Shown piece by piece: positions 34,620 through 40,741 of a DNA stretch of 40,741 bases. A program made the position numbers and the translations under genes. The notes under the pieces are model-generated. The model was not told where the DNA came from, ran no database searches, and saw nothing but the letters and a program-made list of their open reading frames with translations. Position 1 is the first letter of the stretch; each line of letters opens with the position of its first letter. Source of the stretch: Verrucomicrobiota bacterium (GTDB taxonomy: Bacteria; Verrucomicrobiota; Verrucomicrobiia; Verrucomicrobiales; DEV007); NCBI GenBank assembly GCA_030625775.1, contig DAOUQC010000041.1, forward strand, positions 1-40,741, in the 5' to 3' direction.

Positions 34620-35060
34620 ATGAGTTACACACAAAAAGCAAACGATCTCGGAATTACTTTTTCTTCCCAGGAACCCGGTTATTTAAATCTATGCATCCAG
34701 ACAGGAAACCTGTTGATGACATCTGGTCATGTCAGCGATCTCCACGGAGTCCTTGGCAAAGACGTCAGCGTCGAACAAGGTTATGAAGCCGCTAAAGACT
34801 GCATGATCAAAATCCTTCAATCGGTTCACAGTACCCACGGCACTTTGGACAACCTCAAAGTGATCAAGCTTCTCGGCTGTGTATATTCGGCTGGAGATTT
34901 CACCGACCAGCATCTGGTCATCAACGGAGCATCGGATCTCTTACACGAAATTTTTGGAAAAGACGGTGACGGCTACCACGCCCGCAGTGCCCTGGGATTC
35001 GCCGCCTTGCCCACTGGTGCTGCCGTAGAAGTCGAAGCTATTTTTGAAATCAAATCGTAG
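34620..35060 (+). CDS. RidA/YjgF-family protein
   Basis: A 146-aa protein of the RidA superfamily (enamine/imine deaminase type). T-S-G-H-V-S occurs early, and the C-terminal A-R-S-A-L-G-F-A-A-L-P-T-G-A-A-V-E-V-E-A-I-F-E matches the family end R-x-A-x-G-V-x-x-L-P. The key Arg that binds carboxylate in RidA is retained as R122 or thereabouts in H-A-R-S-A. Length (about 146) fits the longer YjgH/RutC-like subgroup. It probably shares a transcript with glnS, which ends at the terminator after it. Confidence 0.88.
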   Translation: MSYTQKANDLGITFSSQEPGYLNLCIQTGNLLMTSGHVSDLHGVLGKDVSVEQGYEAAKDCMIKILQSVHSTHGTLDNLKVIKLLGCVYSAGDFTDQHLVINGASDLLHEIFGKDGDGYHARSALGFAALPTGAAVEVEAIFEIKS

Positions 35061-35084
35061 ACTTCAATAATTCGATTTAAAAAT

Positions 35085-35116
35085 CCTCGCTATCCTACGA
35101 TAGCGGGGTTTTTTTT
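35085..35116 (+). terminator. Rho-independent terminator after the RidA gene
   Basis: A 10-bp stem (35085-35094 with 35099-35108, one T-G wobble), a CTAC loop and then T8 (35109-35116). It lies 25 bases beyond the RidA-family stop and separates it from the convergent ccsA gene. Confidence 0.9.
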
Positions 35117-35174
35117 GCTCCGCTGCAATGTGAAATAAAGTTGGAACTTCGTTTCACATCATTGCAGGCAACGT

Positions 35175-37217
35175 TCAAGCTGGCTCACTTGCCTGCTTGT
35201 TGCCAGCAGCTTTGCGCTGTTCTTTTTTCAAGCGCTTCTCAGCCCCATCCCGAGCAGACAGGATCAAACCTGCTGCCATGACGAGAGTCTCCGCACCCCA
35301 GTAAATCCCCAGGATCAACCACAAGCCATCGGTGAAACCGTAGCTGTGCAAACCGACTCCCAGATTATTGACTCCCCACCAGGAAAAAATAATCACCATA
35401 GCGAGAAAGACCGAAAGCACATTCACCCCGATCTCGCGGATGTATCCTCCGGCGCGAGCGTGTATCACAACCAGGCACCACAATACAATCAATAGCGCAC
35501 CATTTTCCTTTGGATCCCATCCCCAAAAACGCCCCCATGAATAGTTAGCCCAAATGCCGCCGAGGACCGTCCCCAACAAAGAGAAAAACATCGCAAAACA
35601 GATCGTACCGTATGCCATGCGTGAGATATCACGGTAATACTCGCGATCATCATTTCGAAAGCGAAACAGTCGCCCAATCAGATAGATGTGGGAAAAAGCC
35701 GCAGCCACCAGTCCGGCACCATAACCGATATTAATTGCCACCACATGAGTCAATAACCAGAAATTGGAATCCAGTACTGCCTGCACCGGGTCCATATTGT
35801 CTCCCGCATCTTTCATCTCGTATTTCAAGGATAACAACATCCCTCCAGCCCCGAGGATCACCGCTAAAGCCAGGCCAATGCGCTTTTTTGTCATCCACTC
35901 GATAATGAGACACAGAACCACCGAGAAAGCAGTGATAAACAAAACCGTGTCATACAGATTGGTCATCGGTGCGGGACGATCCCGAATCATGCCGCGAACT
36001 ATCATTCCTATGACAATCAGCAAGGTTGCAATGATAGCGCCTCCGCTCGTCACCCTTCTTAACAAGCGTGCCGTATTCCCCTCGGGCCTCAACCAGGTCA
36101 CAGTGAGCAAAATAAAGCTCAGCACAAAAATGATCATCGAGTAGAAAAACAGATCTGCACGGTAATACTTAAGCTCCAGAGCCACCGTACCACCCTGATT
36201 CCGCGACTTCGCCGCCGCATTCACTTTTTCACTGAAGTTGGTCAGCGCTGTTTTGAATTTTTCTGGATCAGGCAAGGCTGCTACCAATGTTTCCACACTT
36301 TGGATCCAGGGCAGCAAGTCATCGCGTTTTGATTTGTCTTCGGTTGCCTGGCGAATCACTTCCCCCATCGACAACCACTCCTCATCGGGGTCGTCACCTG
36401 CAGGAGGAATAATAGAAATGGCCGATGAAAATGTAGCGGATGCCAATAACAGTCGGTAGGTATTGCCGAGGATCCTCTGCTCTTCATCATTACTCTGCAA
36501 ACCCCGTTGCATTTCATTTATCAAAGCCTCGAATTTCACCTCCGGCATCCGTTTGAGTAACTCGGAAATCACTATGCGTTGGGCTAGCTTGCGGGCTTCT
36601 TCATCAAACATGTCCGCATTGAAAAAGTATCCCTTTTTAGCAAACTCAAAGTAAGCCATGAGATATTCGAATTCATTGACATTGGCATTCAACTGCAGGA
36701 TAAGCGTCTGAATACGATCCAGACTGTCTTTGTCCTTGGCTTGCATTTCGCGATATTTGCCACCTAACTCGCTGAGCTTCGAGCGTCCGGGAACCAGTTC
36801 ATTATAAGAGTATTTATCCCGCTTCTTTTTGGGTTTGATCCCCAGAGCAATCGCCACATCCGAATCGTTGATTCGAAAAGTCGGGTAAGCCTTGGCCTGT
36901 TCGGTGCGAAAAAATACGTCCATCAGCCATTCAGCCGGGGTGAGCTTGATTTTTTGGGTCTCACCTGATTTGGAATCCTTCAGCACAAAGCTCATCCCAC
37001 GCACCTGGTGCATACGGAACATTGCAAAACGCGCAATCGAATCCATCGGTTTGATCCTTCCTCCATCCTGCACGGGCAAAGAAGCGAATAAATCCACCGT
37101 CTCCTTGTCCCACTCAGTGTAGGATGAAAACGCCTCTGTAGACTCCACCTCAACCGCTGCGTGAAGCCCTACGATCCCCAGCATCAGAGCAATGAAAATT
37201 CCTTGAATCGTTTTCAT
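35175..37217 (-). CDS. ccsA: Cytochrome c biogenesis protein CcsA/ResC with long periplasmic N-terminal domain
   Basis: A 680-aa membrane protein. A signal/first helix (about residues 5-22) and a large soluble region to about 350 precede the CcsA core, which has about nine helices. The W-A-N-Y-S-W-G-R-F-W-G-W-D haem-handling motif is at 556-568. Conserved His are in L-T-H-V-V-A and at H624 (L-H-S-Y-G-F). With ResB it forms the system II cytochrome c synthetase, which attaches haem to CXXCH proteins outside the membrane. It overlaps resB by four bases (ATGA). The long N-terminal domain is common in Bacteroidota/Verrucomicrobiota-type versions. Confidence 0.93.
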   Translation of the reverse strand: MKTIQGIFIALMLGIVGLHAAVEVESTEAFSSYTEWDKETVDLFASLPVQDGGRIKPMDSIARFAMFRMHQVRGMSFVLKDSKSGETQKIKLTPAEWLMDVFFRTEQAKAYPTFRINDSDVAIALGIKPKKKRDKYSYNELVPGRSKLSELGGKYREMQAKDKDSLDRIQTLILQLNANVNEFEYLMAYFEFAKKGYFFNADMFDEEARKLAQRIVISELLKRMPEVKFEALINEMQRGLQSNDEEQRILGNTYRLLLASATFSSAISIIPPAGDDPDEEWLSMGEVIRQATEDKSKRDDLLPWIQSVETLVAALPDPEKFKTALTNFSEKVNAAAKSRNQGGTVALELKYYRADLFFYSMIIFVLSFILLTVTWLRPEGNTARLLRRVTSGGAIIATLLIVIGMIVRGMIRDRPAPMTNLYDTVLFITAFSVVLCLIIEWMTKKRIGLALAVILGAGGMLLSLKYEMKDAGDNMDPVQAVLDSNFWLLTHVVAINIGYGAGLVAAAFSHIYLIGRLFRFRNDDREYYRDISRMAYGTICFAMFFSLLGTVLGGIWANYSWGRFWGWDPKENGALLIVLWCLVVIHARAGGYIREIGVNVLSVFLAMVIIFSWWGVNNLGVGLHSYGFTDGLWLILGIYWGAETLVMAAGLILSARDGAEKRLKKEQRKAAGNKQASEPA

Positions 37218-38428
37218 ACCGCCTCCTTAGATCGAGTTTTTTGCTGCTTTTTCAAATAGTCCCAGAGCTGGATCATAAAGTGGATCAACAGTCCCACCCC
37301 GCTGACAATTAACGAAACGAGCGGCCAGTGGTCAGCCGGGTTTTTCATTACCGCAAAAACCGTGTACATACGCTGATCCCCTTTGTCGTCCGCTCCACTC
37401 GGTCCAAAGCTGGATTGGAAAAAGGTGTAACCGCGGTGGCGAAGAGGTTTGTTCATCGAGATGCGCACATCCCGCTCGCCTTCATTTTCGATCTTGGTCA
37501 CATCGGAGCGATAGACACGCGCTCTCTGGGTGCCGGGAAAATACTCAAAATGGAAATCCCGCAACTTGATCTCAAAAGGAACCTTCCACTTTTCCTTCAC
37601 CAATTTTACAGCCCAACGCTTACCTTCTTTTTCCACGGTATAAGGAGCCACATCGCCGCCCCACAAAATAGCTTCGGCCTCGCTGTCAGCAGATTTGCCC
37701 GATTCGGAAAATGACACATACATGCCAGGCAAATTCTGCTCGGCTTGTTTTGCTGCCGTCATCGACATTAATTTGTATCCATCGATTTCCTTCCCTTCCA
37801 CCGATGCTGACATCGGCGCTCCAGCTGGAATGGGCATCGCATTCTGCTCCCTGCCATGGATCACTATATCAAAAGGCAATTCGTCCGAGATGAATACGCG
37901 GGTCTCACTCTTGCCAATACGATCAATGTGATTTGAAGGAATCACCAGGGCTTCACTTGCTTTTCCTTCAGCATCCACCGCTATGACATCCAACTGCCAT
38001 TCAGTATAACTCTCAAACTCGGAAGAGCTGTCACCTTCCCATATCATCATCGCCCCGTAATGTTTGAACTGAAGACCGATGGCTCCCCCTACAAGTAATA
38101 ACAAGATGCCCAGATGGGCGATCAACAGACCCGCGCCCTTCCAGCTTTTGCGCATCTTTAAAATGGCAGCTGAGAGCATATTAAAAAACAAAACCCACAT
38201 CAACAACCTCACCCCTGGAATCAGCGGAAGTTTCACTCCACCAATATCATACCAGACGAAGAGGGAATCAAAATAGCGCTTTTGAGTCTCATACAAACCG
38301 TGTTCCACCTGCTCGAGTGTGCCCAGCAAGGTCAGGATGAAAAATAAAAACAAAACCACACAAGCGAGGCCAAATGAGGAAATGTATTTCAAAAACCGCT
38401 GCCACGGTGTTTTAGGTTTTTTACTCAT
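37214..38428 (-). CDS. resB: ResB-family cytochrome c biogenesis protein
   Basis: A 404-aa protein. Its N-terminal transmembrane helices (about residues 15-35, 62-85 and 90-115) are followed by a periplasmic beta-rich domain, then a last helix at about 370-390 (W-P-L-V-S-L-I-V-S-G-V). The helix pattern and H-R-G-Y-T-F-F-Q-S-S-F motif are typical of ResB/Ccs1, which carries haem for CcsA. Translational coupling with ccsA is by a four-base overlap, and it overlaps the upstream lipoprotein gene by eight bases, so the three form one operon. Confidence 0.93.
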   Translation of the reverse strand: MSKKPKTPWQRFLKYISSFGLACVVLFLFFILTLLGTLEQVEHGLYETQKRYFDSLFVWYDIGGVKLPLIPGVRLLMWVLFFNMLSAAILKMRKSWKGAGLLIAHLGILLLLVGGAIGLQFKHYGAMMIWEGDSSSEFESYTEWQLDVIAVDAEGKASEALVIPSNHIDRIGKSETRVFISDELPFDIVIHGREQNAMPIPAGAPMSASVEGKEIDGYKLMSMTAAKQAEQNLPGMYVSFSESGKSADSEAEAILWGGDVAPYTVEKEGKRWAVKLVKEKWKVPFEIKLRDFHFEYFPGTQRARVYRSDVTKIENEGERDVRISMNKPLRHRGYTFFQSSFGPSGADDKGDQRMYTVFAVMKNPADHWPLVSLIVSGVGLLIHFMIQLWDYLKKQQKTRSKEAV

Positions 38429-39110
38429 TCTGTCCTCCCTTCACTAATTTGAGTGATTCGCAGAACTGGGTGAAATTTTTCTTATTCTCAATCAGCAAGG
38501 TTTTCGGCCCCGTCATTTTGACAAAAAACGAGACATCCGGCATGGAAAGCACCAAACCAGCCATACGATAATCCGCTTTGGCCTCGGCCGACCCGACTCC
38601 CTTGAACGCACCGTCAAGTTCGATGTAAGTGGCCTCCATTCCAAACAACAAACGTTTGGGCAACTTTTTGATCACTTCCGGCGATACCGCTTCCAGCCCC
38701 ATCTGCCCACGCCACCGGTTCAAGTTGGCTTCCAGGCCACCCCCCACTCGGGAGACATAACACTCACCTTCCCCGTCTTTTCCAAAACTGAAATTCAGGG
38801 TGCGAAACTGAGACGCTGGTTTCTTGATCCAGCCTTCGGGTAATTTATAAGCCAGGGGCGCATTTTCAGCCCGGTCGTGATCATGTTCCCCCTCGGCATG
38901 GTCATGACCACTGTGATCCTCCTCGCCAGGCATTCCCATCATCTGGCGAACCATCGAGAAGCGTTCCTTGCTGGTGGCCCCCAAGGCCACTTTTTGCTCC
39001 TTTTCAGACAAGCTCCTCTTTTCCGTAATCTCTATAGGACTACGGTGAGAATCGCAACCTCCGACACCCAGCAGTAGGAGAGGAATAACAAAATGCAGTT
39101 TTCGTGGCAT
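38421..39110 (-). CDS. Histidine-rich lipoprotein of the ResB-CcsA operon
   Basis: A 229-aa lipoprotein: M-P-R-K-L-H then a hydrophobic core and V-G-G-C with lipidated C19. A His/Asp/Glu-rich stretch at 64-80 (D-H-S-G-H-D-H-A-E-G-E-H-D-H-D) could bind Cu, Zn or Ni. The C-terminal domain, from about 85 on, has V-S-R-V-G-G-G-L and F-F-V-K-M-T-G-P, a pattern common in small uncharacterised lipoproteins. The ATG at 39110 is chosen because it opens directly into the lipobox; the upstream in-frame Met at 39254 precedes non-coding-like sequence. It is first in the resB-ccsA operon, so a metal or haem supply role is inferred. Confidence 0.78.
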   Translation of the reverse strand: MPRKLHFVIPLLLLGVGGCDSHRSPIEITEKRSLSEKEQKVALGATSKERFSMVRQMMGMPGEEDHSGHDHAEGEHDHDRAENAPLAYKLPEGWIKKPASQFRTLNFSFGKDGEGECYVSRVGGGLEANLNRWRGQMGLEAVSPEVIKKLPKRLLFGMEATYIELDGAFKGVGSAEAKADYRMAGLVLSMPDVSFFVKMTGPKTLLIENKKNFTQFCESLKLVKGGQNE

Positions 39111-39328
39111 GATCGGGGAACCTGTAGCCCCGCCTCCAGACACGGGCAAGACACAAAGCAGTAAATGTTTAGTTTCTAAAAAGCGGATGACGTTCGAAAA
39201 GAAACAAAGGCGCCACCAAATATACAGAATGTTTGAATAAGTGCGAAAATTCAAAAAAATCGCGTTTTTTACCGCTGATTATGAAAATTCTACTTGTCTT
39301 AATAGTTAATACTTCCTAAGTTTATTGC

Positions 39329-40600
39329 ATGAAATTGACACATGCCCTCATTTTCTCGGTTTGCACCCTTTCAACCGGGTTAGCTCCTTGCACAATACTA
39401 GCAGCAAAAGCCTCATCAGGTGAGGTAAAAGCGAGCAATGAAATGCTCATGCTGGAACTTTCTCAAGAACGAGAAAAAGTTAAAAGCCTGGAAGCAGAAA
39501 TCGCCGAGCTACGCAGTACAGTTGACTCTCTCAAAGCCATGCTGGCAGGTGCCGGGGGAACTGCTTCTGTCAGCAATCCGCAGGCACCTCAAAAGTATGT
39601 GATTGAGGTAGGCGAAACCATCACCCAGATCGCCAACCGGCATAACATTTCCCGTGAAAAATTGATGGAGCTGAATGGCATCGGTGAAAACCAGCAGATT
39701 TACATTGGTGATGAATTGATCATCCCAGCGGCTCAGCCTGTCAGCACTGAAGCAGTGACTGAGGTGGTCTTAAACGAATCCGGCAGTGAGCAGACAAGTG
39801 ACACCGCCCCTCTCATCGTTACGACAACAACCACAGCAAGTCCTACGACCAAGGCAACCACGATTGCGTGGACGGAAGCGGAAAAAGTCGAAACGGATCC
39901 GACCCCTGCCGAGCAGCCCGTCACAGAGATGATCAAACCTGAAGTCGTTCAGCTGAAAGATGTCACACCAGCTCCCGAAGAAAAACTGCTAGCAGTTGTT
40001 GAAACCGAGGAGAAACCTGAACCCGAAGTGGAAACGGTTGAGCCTACAACGGTTGAGCCTACAACGGTTGAGCCATTCAAGTCCATCTCTGCTATTATGG
40101 AAGAATCTCCTGAACCTGAAATTAAAGTGGCCGAGGTGAAAGCTGCTGAGGAAAAAATTCAGGGCAATGACAAGGGATACACCCTTTACACAATTAAGTT
40201 TGGTGACAATCTCGGTAAAATTGCCAAGAATCACGGCATTACGATCGGTGCTCTGATGAGTTTCAATAAACTCACCAACCCTGACAAAATCAGCGGGGGC
40301 CAGAAATTGAAAATTCCATCAAAAGAAACGGCCAAATCACTCTCCAAGGTCAAACCTGCAGCAAGTTCCACTGTGGCAGAGGCCTCTTCGGTTGACAAAC
40401 CTCTGCCGGGTGATGCCTACGGGGTTTACACCGTGCAAATAGGCGACACCTTGTATGGACTGGCGCGGGATTTTTTCACTACCGAAAAAAAAATTCAAGA
40501 GCTGAACGATATGGGAGATAAAACCAACATTGTTCCCGGACAGGATTTGATCGTACCAACCGCCGAATATTTCAAGAAAAGTGATCTGGCGACTAATTAA
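39329..40600 (+). CDS. Secreted protein with three LysM domains
   Basis: A 423-aa protein with a signal peptide (cleavage near A-A-K-A, about residue 26). A coiled-coil segment at about 38-71 (E-R-E-K-V-K-S-L-E-A-E-I-A-E-L) is followed by LysM repeats at about 89-133, 284-328 and 367-411. Each starts Y-x-x-x-x-G-(D/E)-T/N-L/I. Between the first two is a Thr/Pro/Glu/Val-rich linker containing an exact 15-base tandem duplication (V-E-P-T-T). LysM domains bind peptidoglycan, so it likely sits in the periplasm tethered to the wall. No catalytic domain is seen. Its own promoter is not obvious; it is divergent from the lipoprotein-resB-ccsA operon. Confidence 0.88.
   Translation: MKLTHALIFSVCTLSTGLAPCTILAAKASSGEVKASNEMLMLELSQEREKVKSLEAEIAELRSTVDSLKAMLAGAGGTASVSNPQAPQKYVIEVGETITQIANRHNISREKLMELNGIGENQQIYIGDELIIPAAQPVSTEAVTEVVLNESGSEQTSDTAPLIVTTTTTASPTTKATTIAWTEAEKVETDPTPAEQPVTEMIKPEVVQLKDVTPAPEEKLLAVVETEEKPEPEVETVEPTTVEPTTVEPFKSISAIMEESPEPEIKVAEVKAAEEKIQGNDKGYTLYTIKFGDNLGKIAKNHGITIGALMSFNKLTNPDKISGGQKLKIPSKETAKSLSKVKPAASSTVAEASSVDKPLPGDAYGVYTVQIGDTLYGLARDFFTTEKKIQELNDMGDKTNIVPGQDLIVPTAEYFKKSDLATN
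40034..40074 (+). repeat. 15-base tandem repeat inside the LysM gene
   Basis: Unit ACGGTTGAGCCTACA occurs twice in full (40034-40048 and 40049-40063) and once in part (40064-40074). It encodes T-V-E-P-T repeats in the flexible linker; being in-frame, copy-number change would keep the gene open. Confidence 0.9.
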
Positions 40601-40626
40601 AAGACCTCATCTTCCAAGTCCTGTAG

Positions 40627-40652
40627 AAAACCCGGCTCCAACCGGGTTTTTT
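40627..40652 (+). terminator. Rho-independent terminator after the LysM gene
   Basis: Arms AAAACCCGG (40627-40635) and CCGGGTTTT (40642-40650) with a six-base loop are followed by further T residues. It lies 26 bases after the stop codon. Confidence 0.9.
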
Positions 40653-40683
40653 CGTGTCCTTGCCAAAACCTCTTAAACGCCTG

Positions 40684-40741
40684 ATGCTCTCCAAAGTTAT
40701 CCTTCAATCAAAAAAGCCCTCGATGAAAGCTCAACTCCGTG
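40684..40741 (+). CDS. Possible start of a gene cut by the window end
   Basis: An ATG at 40684 opens a frame that stays open to the last base; a second in-frame ATG is at 40723 (M-K-A-Q-L-R). Too short to identify. It might be a gene start or chance. Confidence 0.25.
   Translation, partial: MLSKVILQSKKPSMKAQLR

Noticed and set aside
1-40741. CRISPR array, tRNA or rRNA genes
   Set aside because: No regularly spaced repeats or recognisable cloverleaf or rRNA sequence was seen by reading; a tRNA scan was not possible.

Overview
The window reads as chromosome from a Gram-negative heterotroph, most likely a Verrucomicrobiota relative of the Opitutales/Puniceicoccales type. This assignment is an inference. 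It rests on the DUF1549/DUF1553 plus Tat-signalled DUF1501 pair, two OprB-type porins, a ResB plus long CcsA cytochrome c system, GlnRS, FloA and weak Shine-Dalgarno signals. No rRNA, tRNA, CRISPR array, transposase, integrase or phage gene was recognised. Housekeeping genes are interleaved with accessory ones.

Left part (1-15.1 kb): cardiolipin synthase coupled to a membrane-anchored hydrolase, an outer-membrane beta-barrel protein, then an accessory cassette (4.28-7.99 kb). The cassette holds a Tat-signalled aconitase-X large subunit, its small 'swivel' subunit and an OprB porin. Both ends carry near-identical copies of the 3' end of hupE. The intact hupE and an upstream parvulin gene follow, then a DsbA/FrnE-like oxidoreductase, a lipase-like lipoprotein, a decayed NhaP-type antiporter and a second OprB porin.

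Middle (15.2-23.2 kb): a SpoIIAA-like protein, an aquaglyceroporin, an AlkC-like DNA repair protein, a glutaredoxin-hisC-mnmE operon, rpsA with a structured leader, and a hot-dog thioesterase.

Right part (23.3-40.7 kb): an ABC-class ATPase of the PF09818 type, a double zinc-ribbon protein, floA with a small membrane protein, a 191-aa membrane protein, the DUF1501 and DUF1549/1553 genes, two small membrane proteins (one DUF2752), glnS and a RidA-family gene ending at a clear terminator. These are followed on the minus strand by a His-rich lipoprotein-resB-ccsA operon and on the plus strand by a three-LysM protein with its own terminator.

The most unusual region is the aconitase-X cassette. 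It combines an apparently exported Fe-S-type dehydratase, an unsignalled partner subunit, a dedicated-looking porin, and direct repeats made of a neighbouring gene's 3' end. The repeats differ mostly at synonymous positions, as expected if the region was acquired by recombination at the hupE 3' end.
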